Shown: positions 27,457 to 37,269, counted from the stretch's first letter. The stretch: 64,000 bases of DNA from JAUIAI01 sp963732405 (GCA_963732405.1 CAVSZG010000006.1:62001-126000); one strand, 5' to 3'. Notes: generated by a model not told the origin, from the letters alone. Numbers and translations are program-made.

Positions 27457-28380
27457 ATGCGACTACTCCCACCCCTGAAAGCCATGCAGGCCTTCGATGC
27501 CGTGGCCAGGCTTGGCTCGTTCGCCGCCGCTTCCGAGGAATTGCATCTGACCCCATCGGCCATCAGTCATCAGATCCGCCGGCTCGAGGAGCGACTCGAG
27601 ATCACCTTGTTCCATCGGATCCATCGAGGCGTCGAACTGAGCGACGCGGGCAGGGCATTCGCCGAAGTCATCGCCACCGCCTTCGGCCAGATCGAGGCCA
27701 GCGCCCGCAGCATCGAACGCGCTGGCAAGAGCGATATCCTCACCGTACACAGCGTGCCGAGTTTCGCCACCCAATGGCTAATGCCCCGGCTGTCCCGCTT
27801 CTCCGCCCTGAATCCCGATATCGACGTGCGGCTCAATGCGTCGGCCACGCGAATCGATCTGGCCTCCGGCGAGGCCGATGTTGACATCCGCTATGGCAAC
27901 ATTTTCCCGGGTGGTGATGAAACCGTGGTCGCCTTTCCGAAAGAGACCATCGTGGTGGCGGCTGCGCCTGCGCTGGTCGGTCGGCGGCGCCGTGGTCGGG
28001 TGACGCTGGACATGTCACGCATCACCTTGATTCATTCGGAGGTCAATCGATACAGTTGGCGCGACTGGGCGCGCGATCATGGCCATCCGCCGCTGGAACT
28101 TGCCCGAGGTCCGCGCTTTGACCGCTCGTTCATGGCGATCAGCGCGGCAGTCGACGGTCTGGGCATTGCGCTGGAGAGTCGCCTGCTCATCGAACGCGAA
28201 CTGGCGGCGGGGGCGCTCGTCCTTCCCTTTGGTCTCGAAGGGCCGCAGATTGTCTGCCACCGGCTGGTGTATCTGAAGACCAAGTTGCGGACCCGAAAGG
28301 TTACCGCTTTCAAGGATTGGCTGTTCGAAGAGTTGCAAGCCTCGATGGGTCAGGCACGAGTCGCCGGCGATGGACGCTGA
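27457..28380 (+). CDS. LysR family transcriptional regulator (GcvA-like)
   Basis: LysR-type regulator of 307 aa. The N-terminal helix-turn-helix LGSFAAASEELHLTPSAIS is canonical, followed by RLEERLEITLFHR. The effector domain begins at residue 90 with LTVHSVPSFATQWLMPRL, and ADVDIRYG is characteristic of the GcvA subgroup. It diverges from the split transketolase operon across 185 bases and is the likely regulator of that pathway. The inducer is probably the sugar or acid being degraded, an inference from position. Confidence 0.92.
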   Translation: MRLLPPLKAMQAFDAVARLGSFAAASEELHLTPSAISHQIRRLEERLEITLFHRIHRGVELSDAGRAFAEVIATAFGQIEASARSIERAGKSDILTVHSVPSFATQWLMPRLSRFSALNPDIDVRLNASATRIDLASGEADVDIRYGNIFPGGDETVVAFPKETIVVAAAPALVGRRRRGRVTLDMSRITLIHSEVNRYSWRDWARDHGHPPLELARGPRFDRSFMAISAAVDGLGIALESRLLIERELAAGALVLPFGLEGPQIVCHRLVYLKTKLRTRKVTAFKDWLFEELQASMGQARVAGDGR

Positions 28381-28434
28381 TAAACTCGCCGGGCCGCGCT
28401 GGCGGATCTGAACACGTGCAAAGGAGCCTTGCCG

Positions 28435-31395
28435 GTGGAGGGTAAGTTGCCGATCCCGACCGATGCCGGTGCTGCGCACCAAGGACACGCGCCATGGTGG
28501 GGCGACAGACCCCGCGCCGTCCTGCTCGTTGTATTCCTGTTGGCGTTCATTGCCGGCGCCGGCGTGGCGAAACTCTTGGCCGTTATTCCCGAGACGGGAA
28601 TCTCGGTCTGGCCACCAGGTGGGCTCCTGCTGGCAGCGCTGCTGCTGTCGCGTGGCCGGCATTGGCCGTGGTGGATGCTGGCGGCCATTCTGGCCGAACT
28701 GATCGCCAATGCCCTTTGGTTTCGCCATGCTGTCCCGCTGGCGCTGGCCGTCATTGCAGGCAACTGTGCGGCAGGCCTGATGGGTGCGACGCTGATCAGA
28801 CAGTTCAATCCGGGCCGGGCCCATCGGGTGCAAAACCTGCGCGATGTGCTGTCATTGGTGGTTTTCGGCGCAGTGGTGGCACCAGCAGTCAGTGCAACGG
28901 TGGGCGCTACCGCATTGTTTGTGGCAAAAAGCCGGTCGTTCATTGACTCGTGGACTCTGTTCTGGATCGGCGACGCAACCGGAACGCTACTGGTCGCGCC
29001 GCTCATGCTGGTCGCCGTTCGCACCTGGCAGGTACGCACCGGCGTTCCGCTGTCCCGAATCATCGAATTCTGTCTGTTGCTGGTCACCCTCATCATCTCG
29101 ATCGCCATTGCGGTGGGCGGTCGATTGCCGCTGGTCTATCTCGTCATTCCCCCGCTGGTCTGGGCGGCTATCCGCTTTTATTTCGGCGGTGCCGTTGTCG
29201 CGCTGGTTGTTCTCTCCGTGATGGCTACGGCCTATACGGTCAATGGCACGGGACAGTTCGCGACGAGCGCAGGCACCGTGCGCGAAAGTCAGGTGATGCT
29301 GCAACTCTTTCTGGCGATTTCATCTGTGCTGATCCTCGTGGTGGCTGCAATCTCCCGCCAGAATCGTTCGATGATCGAGCAAGTCAGGGCAAGTAATGCG
29401 ATGCTCGAGGAGCGGGTCGCGCAACGTACGGAAGAATTGCGTATCAGCCGGGAACGGTATCGGCAGACGGCCGATGCGATGGCTCAGATCGTCTGGGTCG
29501 TGTCGGCCGACGGCGAGATCGAGTTTCTGAACCGCCGCTGGTTCGAATACGTGGGGGATTCGTCAGGAGACGGCGAATTTCAGATGTCTTCTGACGCCAT
29601 TCATCCTGACGACCGGCTCATCGTTGCCGAGCGTTGGCAGTGGGCGATGGCCAACGGACAGGCATTTGAGGCCGAATATCGCCTGATGGGGGCCGACGGG
29701 CGATATCGCTGGTTTCTGGGCCGAACCTTGCCGATGCATGACAGCAAGGGCCAGGTGATTCGCTGGTACGGCACATCGACAGACATCGACATCCTCAAGC
29801 AGTTGCAACAGGACAATGAGCGCCTGGTTCAGTTGGTCGCCAACAGTAACGATTTCATCGCCATCTTCGAATTGGACGGCCGGACCCGCTATGTGAATCC
29901 GGCCGGTCTGCAGCTGCTGGGCCTGGTCAGCCTGGCCGAAGCCCAAAAACTGGACGCATTCTCCATGATCCTGGCGGACGATCTGCCGCTGCTCTCCCGA
30001 GCATTCATGAAAGAAGTCGAGCAGGAGGGATCGGCCAGCCGGGAGATCCGGCTTCGCAATGCGGTCAATGGGGCGCCCACCTGGATGGACTGCCGGGTCT
30101 TCCCGATCCGCAATGCCGAGGGCAATTCCATTGCCTATGCCACCATCAGCCAGGTGACCGAGAGCCGGCGCGCCACCGATGAGATGCAGCGCCAGTTGAT
30201 CAGCGACCTGAGTCTGGCGGATCAGCGCAAGGACGAGTTCCTGGCCACGCTGGCGCATGAATTGCGCAATCCTCTCACCCCCATCGTGAACGCCACCGAA
30301 TTGCTGCACGCCTACGGACGCAATCGTCAGGGAGTCCAGGAAGCGACGGCCATGCTCATGCGTCAGGTGGGTCAACTGGTGCGACTGGTCGACGACCTGC
30401 TCGACAGCAGCCGGGTCAGCCTGGGCAAGATCAGCCTGCGCAAGGAACACGTGCGGATTTCTGAACTTGTTGACGGCGCCATCGAGATGACCCGGCAGAA
30501 CGTGCTGGATAAGGACCATCGGATCTCGGTCCAGGTCGATGCGGATCTGCCCGCTGTCAATGGAGACCGGATCCGGTTGACCCAGATTCTGAGCAACCTG
30601 ATTAACAATGCATGCAAATTCACGCCGTCGGGCGGTCACATCGACATCACCGCAACACACGACACCCGTGGTGTGCACATCATTGTGCGCGATGATGGCA
30701 TCGGCATCGATGCCGACGCAATGGATCGGATCTTCCGGATGTTCGGCCAGGTAAGCGGCGCGCAGGGCGCCAATACCGGCCTTGGCATCGGCCTGTCTCT
30801 CGCACGATCATTGGCCGAAATGCACGGTGGTTCGATCAGCGCCCATAGCGAAGGGAAACATCGTGGCAGTGAGTTCGTGTTGACCCTGCCCGAGGCCGTT
30901 GCCCTCGCTTCGCCCGAACGGCCATCGTCTGATGTCATCTTGCCCGATGCCGATCCGGCCGATCAAAAGCCCAGCGTGCTCATCGCCGATGACAATGAAG
31001 ATGCCGCGATGTCGCTGGCCATGCTGCTGGACATGCATGGCTATGAGGTGACGACCGTCTCGAGCGGCGAAGCGGCACTCGACATCAGTGCCCGAATTCG
31101 TCCCGATGTGATCCTGCTCGACATCGGCATGCCGGGCATGAGCGGCTATGAAGTGGCCCAGCATCTGCGCCTGCGGGATCGCGAAGACTGCCCGCGGCTG
31201 ATCGCGCTGACCGGCTGGGGACAGGCGAGTGATCGAGAGCGCTCGCGCAAGGCCGGATTCGATGCGCATCTGGTCAAGCCGGCGAGCCTTGAGCAGTTGC
31301 TCCCACTGCTGGTCAACCGGCCAGCGGCGGCCGATGCGCAGGCGGCGCAGGTGTCGGAGGAAAGCGGATCGGCAAGCCTGCCACGAACAGGATGA
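28435..31395 (+). CDS. Hybrid sensor histidine kinase: MASE1-PAS-PAS-HisKA-HATPase-REC
   Basis: Membrane-bound hybrid kinase of about 986 aa. An N-terminal MASE1 domain of roughly eight membrane helices (residues 25-310) is followed by a coiled segment and two PAS domains (about 345-455 and 460-580). The HisKA box HELRNPLTP has its His near residue 608. The ATPase domain has LSNLINNACKFTP, DDGIGID and TGLGIGLSLA. A C-terminal receiver has phospho-acceptor Asp near 896 in VILLDIGMPGMSG. GTG 28435 has AGGAG eight bases before it; TTG 28429 is an alternative. No response regulator lies beside it. It is transcribed alone or after the LysR gene. Confidence 0.93.
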   Translation: MEGKLPIPTDAGAAHQGHAPWWGDRPRAVLLVVFLLAFIAGAGVAKLLAVIPETGISVWPPGGLLLAALLLSRGRHWPWWMLAAILAELIANALWFRHAVPLALAVIAGNCAAGLMGATLIRQFNPGRAHRVQNLRDVLSLVVFGAVVAPAVSATVGATALFVAKSRSFIDSWTLFWIGDATGTLLVAPLMLVAVRTWQVRTGVPLSRIIEFCLLLVTLIISIAIAVGGRLPLVYLVIPPLVWAAIRFYFGGAVVALVVLSVMATAYTVNGTGQFATSAGTVRESQVMLQLFLAISSVLILVVAAISRQNRSMIEQVRASNAMLEERVAQRTEELRISRERYRQTADAMAQIVWVVSADGEIEFLNRRWFEYVGDSSGDGEFQMSSDAIHPDDRLIVAERWQWAMANGQAFEAEYRLMGADGRYRWFLGRTLPMHDSKGQVIRWYGTSTDIDILKQLQQDNERLVQLVANSNDFIAIFELDGRTRYVNPAGLQLLGLVSLAEAQKLDAFSMILADDLPLLSRAFMKEVEQEGSASREIRLRNAVNGAPTWMDCRVFPIRNAEGNSIAYATISQVTESRRATDEMQRQLISDLSLADQRKDEFLATLAHELRNPLTPIVNATELLHAYGRNRQGVQEATAMLMRQVGQLVRLVDDLLDSSRVSLGKISLRKEHVRISELVDGAIEMTRQNVLDKDHRISVQVDADLPAVNGDRIRLTQILSNLINNACKFTPSGGHIDITATHDTRGVHIIVRDDGIGIDADAMDRIFRMFGQVSGAQGANTGLGIGLSLARSLAEMHGGSISAHSEGKHRGSEFVLTLPEAVALASPERPSSDVILPDADPADQKPSVLIADDNEDAAMSLAMLLDMHGYEVTTVSSGEAALDISARIRPDVILLDIGMPGMSGYEVAQHLRLRDREDCPRLIALTGWGQASDRERSRKAGFDAHLVKPASLEQLLPLLVNRPAAADAQAAQVSEESGSASLPRTG

Positions 31396-31732
31396 TTCGG
31401 CTCCATGGGCGTCATTTGCCAATCCCGAGCATCCAGCCCTCGGATGCGCCCTCGATCACGACCATGCCGACCATCCCGACGATCTCGCCCACAGCGATGC
31501 TGGTCGCCATCAGCCCACCCCGTATGAAACTGGCCGGCACAAGCGAGGCCATGTGGCGATGTTCGAGACGATGCTGCGTGAAGCGCGCCCGGCTGGTGCC
31601 GTTCGGCGAGTCTGGCGGCATCTGGCGCCACCCGCCGAACGCCTGGTCGCAGGTGGCTCGCCATCCGCTGCGGGCGAGTTGATGATTCGACCCAAGCCGC
31701 CACCCGGCGGGATCACAGGGAATCCCGACTTC
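31396..31732. other. Region of 337 bases with no convincing gene on the plus strand
   Basis: It lies between the hybrid kinase stop and the hydrolase start. A leftward open frame within it (31412-31621) is listed separately with low confidence. Open frames running into the hydrolase on the plus strand look non-coding. Confidence 0.4.
31412..31621 (-). CDS. Possible small membrane protein or gene remnant
   Basis: Open frame of 69 codons. Its second half is strongly hydrophobic (GGLMATSIAVGEIVGMVGMV) and ends EGWMLGIGK, more protein-like than other frames here. There is no clear ribosome-binding site and no family was recognised. It could be the decayed C-terminal end of a transporter. Confidence 0.25.
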   Translation of the reverse strand: MPPDSPNGTSRARFTQHRLEHRHMASLVPASFIRGGLMATSIAVGEIVGMVGMVVIEGASEGWMLGIGK

Positions 31733-32791
31733 ATGAACGCCTCATTCCTTCAGCCGCGCCTGCGTCTCTCGATACTGATGCTTGCCACCATGTTGGCTAC
31801 CAGTCTCATGGCCACCGCAGCGCAGGCCGCCAACGCCGGGATCACCCGTCTGGCCATCCCGTACCTGAGCACCCGGATCGACACCGTGATCTGGTATCCG
31901 AGCGATGCGCCCGAACAAGCGGTCGGTGCCGGGCCGTTTCAGCCCATCGCGGCGCCCGACGGGCCGTTTTCCGCCAAGATAGGTCTGCCGCTGGTGCTGC
32001 TCTCGCACGGCACCGGTGGCATGAATCTGAATCACCATCCGATTGCCACTGCTCTGGCCCGCGCGGGTTATATCGTGGCCGCGCCGACCCATCCCGGCGA
32101 CAATTTCCGTGACCGATCGCTGATGGCCGACGAACGCTATTTCGTCGAGCGGCCACGTCAGGCCTCGGCCGTGATCGACGCACTACTAACCTCGCCGGTC
32201 TGGGGGCCGCGCATCGACGCCGCACGCATCGGTGCGCTGGGCCATTCAGCCGGTGGTTATACGGTGGCCGCGCTGGCCGGCGCGCGGCCTGATCGTGACC
32301 GACTTGTGGCGCATTGCCAGGCGGGCACCGGCGACCCGGCCTGTCGCTACGGGGATCCGAGTGTTGGTGTGCAATCGACCGACGGCGGCGCTGCCTTCGA
32401 ACTGCCGGCCGGTGAGCGCGATCATGAGCCGGTGCGTGACGACCGGGTGCGTGCCGTGTTGATGTTCGCGCCGCTCGGCGCGGTGATTGCGCCCGACTCC
32501 CTGCGTGATCGTTCGGTGCGCATCGCGATGGTGGGCGCCGAACACGACGAAGTGCTTGGACGCCAGTGGCATCACGATTGGCTCGCGGCGCAACTGCCGC
32601 AGGGTGCCTCGCGCCTGGCACCGGGCGCCGGACACTTCGCCTTCATCGCGCCTGCCCAGTTGCAATGGCGGGCGCAACTGGGGGAAGTGGCAATCGATCC
32701 GCCGGGGTTTGATCGCGGGGTATTTCAACAGACACTGTCGGTCGAGACGGTGCGCTTTTTCGATGACGCCTTGCCAGGTGGCAAGGACTAG
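31733..32791 (+). CDS. Exported alpha/beta hydrolase (dienelactone hydrolase-like)
   Basis: Serine hydrolase of 352 aa with a Sec signal peptide ending ATAAQAAN. The oxyanion region is LLSHGTGGMNLNH and the nucleophile elbow is GHSAGG. A late GAGHFAF supplies the catalytic His. It resembles predicted exported dienelactone hydrolases/lipases of the COG4188 type. ATG 31733 begins at the signal peptide; a much longer upstream frame has no domain content. It precedes the first GH1 gene by 145 bases. The substrate is unknown. Confidence 0.82.
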   Translation: MNASFLQPRLRLSILMLATMLATSLMATAAQAANAGITRLAIPYLSTRIDTVIWYPSDAPEQAVGAGPFQPIAAPDGPFSAKIGLPLVLLSHGTGGMNLNHHPIATALARAGYIVAAPTHPGDNFRDRSLMADERYFVERPRQASAVIDALLTSPVWGPRIDAARIGALGHSAGGYTVAALAGARPDRDRLVAHCQAGTGDPACRYGDPSVGVQSTDGGAAFELPAGERDHEPVRDDRVRAVLMFAPLGAVIAPDSLRDRSVRIAMVGAEHDEVLGRQWHHDWLAAQLPQGASRLAPGAGHFAFIAPAQLQWRAQLGEVAIDPPGFDRGVFQQTLSVETVRFFDDALPGGKD

Positions 32792-32936
32792 CGGCGCTGA
32801 CCGATCGCTGATCGACGCGGCGATCGGCGCCCATCGACCGCTTGTCCTTGCCCGCAACACTTTGAGGCTCGGAAATGCCGCATTTTTCGCCGCTGGCTGG
32901 ACAATAGGTCGCATCCCAAAGAAGAGGACCCCGTTG

Positions 32937-34355
32937 ATGTCAACCCGGAAAACGCTTTCTCCCTGGCCCAAGGATTTCGTCTGGGGCGTGTCGACCGCCG
33001 CCTTCCAGGTCGAGGGTGCGAGTCGCGATGACGGCCGCGGCCAGAGCATCTGGGACTTCCGCTGCACCCAGCCGGGCAAGGTGGCCGACGCCAGCACCGG
33101 CGAGCTTGCCTGCGATCATTACCATCGTTATCAGGAAGACGTCGCGCTGATCAAGTCGCTGGGCGTGGACGCTTATCGGTTCTCGATTGCCTGGCCGCGC
33201 GTGTTGCCGCAGGGCCGGGGCAAGGTCAACGAAGCCGGCCTGGCCTTCTACGACCGGCTCGTCGATCAGTTGCTTCAGGCCGGCATTCAGCCCTGGGCCT
33301 GCCTGTATCACTGGGACTTGCCGCAGGCGCTCGAGAATCTGGGCGGCTGGACCGCGCGCGACAGTGCGGGCTGGTATGAGGACTACGCGGCATTGGTCGC
33401 CCGGCGGCTCGGCGACCGGGTCAAGCATTGGGCAACCTTCAATGAATTCTCGGTGTTCACTCTGTTCGGCTATGCCATGGACTGGTGTGCGCCGGGCCAG
33501 ATGGATCGCACCGCGAATCTGCGCGCCATCCACCACCTGAATCTGGCCCATGGGCGCGGTGTGGATGTGCTGCGCAACCTGGTGCGTGATGCGTCGATCG
33601 GCGCGATCCACAACCGACAGGTGGTACATCCCGAGACCTCGAGCGAGGCTGACCGCCGCGCTGCCGACATGCTGGATGCGCACTGGAACCTCGCCTTTCC
33701 CGAGCCGCAGATGCGCGCTACGTATCCGGCGCTGCTGGCCGGCGAGATCGAGCCCTGGGTGAAGCCGGGCGACATGGCCCAGATCTGTCGACGCCTGGAC
33801 TGGATCGGATTGAATCACTACGGACCGATTTTCGCGAAGGCCGATCCGTCGACCATCTGGGGATTTGCCTGGGGCAATGCGCCCGCCGACGCGGTGGTGC
33901 GCGACGACATCGGCTGGGCGATCTTTCCCGAGGCGTTTCGTGATGAGCTGATCGAGCTGACCCGGCGCTACGGGCTGCCGGTGTATGTCACCGAGAATGG
34001 TTGCGGCGGGCAGGACAAGCCCGATGCCCGCGGTGCCGTTCATGATCCCCGACGCATCGCGTATCTGAAAACCTATACCGCGGCGATGCAGGAGGCGATG
34101 CAGGCCGGCGCCGATGTGCGCGGTTATTTTGTCTGGTCGCTGCTCGACAGCTTCGAATGGGGATCCGGTTATACGAATCCCTTCGGGCTGATCCACGTTG
34201 ATTTCAAGACGCTCAAACGGACCCCGAAGTCATCGGCCCGCTGGTACACCGATTTTGTCGCGCAGGCGCGGGGCAAGCCGGTCAAGTCATCCAAGCTGGT
34301 CAAGCCAACCAGGCCGAGCAAATCGTCCAAGCCAACCAGCAAGGCGAAGCCCTGA
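32937..34355 (+). CDS. Glycoside hydrolase family 1 (beta-glucosidase-like) with basic C-terminal tail
   Basis: Retaining GH1 beta-glycosidase, 472 aa, apparently cytoplasmic (no signal). The N-terminal FVWGVSTAAFQVEGA, the acid/base Glu170 in TFNEF (usually TFNEP) and the nucleophile Glu353 in YVTENG are present, as is SLLDSFEWGSGY. The replacement of the conserved Pro after the acid/base Glu is uncommon. After the barrel end the chain continues with about 25 residues of Lys, Ser, Pro and Thr in a loose repeat (KPVKSSKLVKPTRPSKSSKP), unlike the GH1 at 35863-37269. AGAGGA lies before ATG 32937. Confidence 0.92.
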   Translation: MSTRKTLSPWPKDFVWGVSTAAFQVEGASRDDGRGQSIWDFRCTQPGKVADASTGELACDHYHRYQEDVALIKSLGVDAYRFSIAWPRVLPQGRGKVNEAGLAFYDRLVDQLLQAGIQPWACLYHWDLPQALENLGGWTARDSAGWYEDYAALVARRLGDRVKHWATFNEFSVFTLFGYAMDWCAPGQMDRTANLRAIHHLNLAHGRGVDVLRNLVRDASIGAIHNRQVVHPETSSEADRRAADMLDAHWNLAFPEPQMRATYPALLAGEIEPWVKPGDMAQICRRLDWIGLNHYGPIFAKADPSTIWGFAWGNAPADAVVRDDIGWAIFPEAFRDELIELTRRYGLPVYVTENGCGGQDKPDARGAVHDPRRIAYLKTYTAAMQEAMQAGADVRGYFVWSLLDSFEWGSGYTNPFGLIHVDFKTLKRTPKSSARWYTDFVAQARGKPVKSSKLVKPTRPSKSSKPTSKAKP

Positions 34356-34357
34356 AC

Positions 34358-35695
34358 TCAGTGCATGTTGGCCGGTTCGGATTCGGTCTGCCCGTGAGCG
34401 GGGTAGTGCTCGTCGGGCGGCACACCGGACTGGACCGCCACGGTGATCGTGGCCGCCGCGATGGCCGGCTGAACCACCCGGTTCAGGCGAAGATCGCCGC
34501 CCGCGTAGGTCTTCATGTGGCGTGCCAACCGGAACACCGGCGCACCCACCGCCCAGGGCTCGACCACCGGCGGCCTGTCCCGCACCGGTTCGTCCTGGGC
34601 CGCATCGCCCTCGGACAATTCAACCAGCACGGCATTCAGATGCGCCACCCGCCCGAACGAGGCGCGACATTCGGCGAGCTTCTGCATATTGTCGATGGGC
34701 CAGGACAGGGCGTTGATCATCTGCTGGAACGCCTGGGCCGTCTGCATCAGTACGCCCAGCGAGATCGTGCCGGCGATGTAGCGCGGCGCCGCGATCAGGA
34801 TGGGCGCCGCCTGCGACAACACGTTCCAGGTGGAGGAAAACATCACCAGACGCAGCAACACCTTGGTCTGCCGGCGCCAGGCGCCGGTCGCCTCGGAGAA
34901 CAGGTTGCCGGTTTTGATGCGTCGCGCCGGGTCGGCCGTGCCCATCGCGAGCGTGGGCGCCTCCTCGCGTGCCCGGCCGAGGCCGAAGCGGAAATCGGCT
35001 TCCTTGTTCTGCCGATAATTGGCCGCGCGGGTCAGCGGCTGGCCAAGCAGGGTCGCCACGAAGGCGCCCGCACCGGCATAGATCAGGGCGATCCAGACCA
35101 GGTGCCCGGGCAGGGTAAAGGACCAGGAGCCGAACACCACTTCGGGCGGGCCGGACAGAACCCACAGGATCTGGGCGAAGCTCACCAGCAGCAAGACGCA
35201 GTAAAACAGCGAATGCACCAGGTCGATCGACGACTCGGTAGCGATCCGGACATCTTCAGCAATCCGGCCGTCCGGATTGTCCAGCCTGGCCCCGGATTGA
35301 CCGAGCTGGTAGTCGCGGCCATGAACCGTCCATCGATCCAGCAGCCGGTGGGTCAGATCGGTGCGCCAGGCCACCTGCAGGCGGCGCTTGGTCCACAGGT
35401 GAGTGGTCATCACCAGCACGTTGGCGCCGATGATCAGTACCGCAAAGCCCGACTGGCGAAGCAGATTGTCGAAATCGCGCTGCTCGAGCGCGTCGAACAA
35501 TTGCTGGCTCCAGTAATTGAGCATGACCGGAATGGACACCTGGGCCACGGTCAGGGCAATCAGGGCCAGCGTCAGGGCCCAGGCGAATACCCGCTGCTCG
35601 CCGCACCAGAAACCGGCGGCCAGATGGCGCAGTCTTCCCTTGCCGGCTCGCCGGTGCTCGGGCGCTTCGTCATCAGGATCGTCGAATTGAAACAT
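34358..35695 (-). CDS. SbmA/BacA-like ABC transporter membrane protein without ATPase domain
   Basis: Membrane protein of 445 aa resembling the SbmA_BacA/ABC_membrane_2 family. At least six hydrophobic segments are seen (for example FAWALTLALIALTVAQVS and FAVLIIGANVLVMTTH). Family features include YWSQQLFDALEQRDF, NPDGRIAEDVR and ALSWPIDNMQKLAECRASFGR. In YddA-type relatives an ABC ATPase follows; here about 80 low-complexity residues follow instead and no Walker motifs are present. SbmA/BacA import peptides by proton motive force, so a similar mode is possible. ATG 35695 is used rather than TTG 35725. It sits between two GH1 genes. Confidence 0.8.
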   Translation of the reverse strand: MFQFDDPDDEAPEHRRAGKGRLRHLAAGFWCGEQRVFAWALTLALIALTVAQVSIPVMLNYWSQQLFDALEQRDFDNLLRQSGFAVLIIGANVLVMTTHLWTKRRLQVAWRTDLTHRLLDRWTVHGRDYQLGQSGARLDNPDGRIAEDVRIATESSIDLVHSLFYCVLLLVSFAQILWVLSGPPEVVFGSWSFTLPGHLVWIALIYAGAGAFVATLLGQPLTRAANYRQNKEADFRFGLGRAREEAPTLAMGTADPARRIKTGNLFSEATGAWRRQTKVLLRLVMFSSTWNVLSQAAPILIAAPRYIAGTISLGVLMQTAQAFQQMINALSWPIDNMQKLAECRASFGRVAHLNAVLVELSEGDAAQDEPVRDRPPVVEPWAVGAPVFRLARHMKTYAGGDLRLNRVVQPAIAAATITVAVQSGVPPDEHYPAHGQTESEPANMH

Positions 35696-35819
35696 TTGTG
35701 ACCTAGTTTGTAACGAGAGTAACAACTATCGACCGGGCCGTGTCGGCAAGAGTGGCCTGTACACAACGCGAAATCGACCCCAAATCGGAGGCTCCGGCTG
35801 GACGGGGCACAATCCGATC

Positions 35820-35830
35820 GGAACGGTTCC
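35820..35830. promoter_or_regulatory. Dyad in GH1 promoter region
   Basis: GGAAC-G-GTTCC, a perfect odd-centred dyad 32 bases before the second GH1 start and within the region shared with the divergent SbmA-like gene. LacI-type operators have this symmetry, but no LacI gene is present in the window. Confidence 0.3.
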
Positions 35831-35862
35831 ACTGCGACTTCATCGACATTTCGGACGATTTC

Positions 35863-37269
35863 ATGAGTGATGCGCCCTCCACCCCTTCCGCCACTGCTGG
35901 CCAGCATGACCGTGAGTCACGCCAGACCCGACAAACGTTTCGCCCCGGTTTCGTCTGGGGGTCCGGCACCTCGTCCTATCAGATCGAGGGTTCGCCGGTT
36001 AACGACGGCGGTGGCAAGTCGGTGTGGGACACGTTTTCCCACCAGCCTGGCACCATCAAGGACGGGCACACGGGCGACATCGCCTGCGATCATTACCGGC
36101 GCCATCGGGAAGACGTCGGGCTGATGAAAGACCTGGGACTGAATGCCTATCGGTTCTCGATTGCCTGGTCGCGCTTGTTTCCCGACGGGACGGGCCGGCG
36201 CAATGAGAAGGGCTTCGCGTTTTATGACCGGCTGATCGATGATCTGCTCGCCGCCGGCGTCACACCCTGGATCACCCTGTTTCATTGGGATTACCCGCAA
36301 GCCCTGCAGCAGCGCGGCGGCTGGATGGTGCGGGAGTCGGCCGACTGGTTTGCCGACTATGCACGCGCCGTGGTGGAGCGTTACTCCGACCGGGTCACGC
36401 ATTGGTTCACCCATAACGAGCCCGAAGTGCATATCTTCCTGGGCCATCACCTGGGCACGCATGCGCCGGGTGAAAAGCGCGAATGGGCCGATATCCTGAC
36501 CATCTCGCATCACGTGATGCTTGCCCATGGCAAGGCCGTGCAGGCGATGCGCGCCAGCGCCCGTCAACCCATTGAAATCGGCTATGTCGCGGCGCTCTGG
36601 CCCGGCATTCCCGCCACCGACAGCGAGGCAGACATCGCCGCCGCCCGCAAGGCTTCGTTCGGCGGGTTGGCCGGCTGGCTGCTCGACCCGGTCTACAAGG
36701 GTGAATATCCAGAGCAGCAACTGGCCGAGTACGCCGGCAAGATCCCCAAGCATGATCCGAACGATCTGAAGGTGATGGCTCAGCCGCTCGATTTTTTTGC
36801 GATGAACACCTATCAGGGTGTGGTGGTGCGGGCCGGCGCCGATGGCAAGCCGCAGAACGTCCCACCACCGCAAGGCAATCCACGCACCGCCTTCTGGGTG
36901 TTCGATGTGGTGCCCAAGTCGCTCTACTGGGGGCCGCGCTGGTATTACGAGCGCTACAAACTACCGGTTTATGTGACCGAAAACGGCTTAAGCATGATCG
37001 ACTGGGTGACGCTCGATGGCCGGGTCGACGATCCTCAGCGCATCGACTTTCTGCGTCGTTATCTGGGCGAACTGCGTCGCGCGTCGAATGACGGCGTCGA
37101 TGTACGGGGCTACTTCTACTGGAGTCTGCTCGACAACTTCGAATGGGCCGAAGGCTATCGCGAGCGCTTCGGCCTGATTCATGTGGACTATGCGTCGCAG
37201 AAGCGCACGCCCAAGCTGTCCTTCGACTGGTATCGCCAAACCATCAAGGCCAACGGCGCGAATCTGTGA
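35863..37269 (+). CDS. Glycoside hydrolase family 1 (beta-glucosidase-like)
   Basis: Second GH1 enzyme, 468 aa. FVWGSGTSSYQIEGS begins the barrel. The acid/base Glu186 lies in a standard HNEPE context and the nucleophile Glu373 in YVTENGLS. WSLLDNFEWAEGY supplies the glycone-binding Glu and Trp. No signal peptide is visible, so substrates must be imported, perhaps as disaccharides or glycosides. The 22 residues before the barrel are weakly conserved; ATG 35863 is the only good start. It diverges from the SbmA-like gene, and a strong hairpin overlaps its stop. Confidence 0.94.
   Translation: MSDAPSTPSATAGQHDRESRQTRQTFRPGFVWGSGTSSYQIEGSPVNDGGGKSVWDTFSHQPGTIKDGHTGDIACDHYRRHREDVGLMKDLGLNAYRFSIAWSRLFPDGTGRRNEKGFAFYDRLIDDLLAAGVTPWITLFHWDYPQALQQRGGWMVRESADWFADYARAVVERYSDRVTHWFTHNEPEVHIFLGHHLGTHAPGEKREWADILTISHHVMLAHGKAVQAMRASARQPIEIGYVAALWPGIPATDSEADIAAARKASFGGLAGWLLDPVYKGEYPEQQLAEYAGKIPKHDPNDLKVMAQPLDFFAMNTYQGVVVRAGADGKPQNVPPPQGNPRTAFWVFDVVPKSLYWGPRWYYERYKLPVYVTENGLSMIDWVTLDGRVDDPQRIDFLRRYLGELRRASNDGVDVRGYFYWSLLDNFEWAEGYRERFGLIHVDYASQKRTPKLSFDWYRQTIKANGANL

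Noticed and set aside
21548..28380. Assigning the transketolase operon to the sulfoquinovose or apiose pathway
   Set aside because: Only the split transketolase is shared; kinase, isomerase, sulfo-lactaldehyde and apiose-specific enzymes are not present in the window.
29563..30678. Long leftward open frame (371 codons) opposite the hybrid kinase
   Set aside because: It lies entirely under conserved PAS and HisKA sequence, has no recognisable domain and is explained by GC-rich codon bias in the antisense frame.
32940..34196. Long leftward open frame (418 codons) opposite the first GH1 gene
   Set aside because: The GH1 protein has all family motifs; the antisense frame is low-complexity and His/Gln/Arg-rich.
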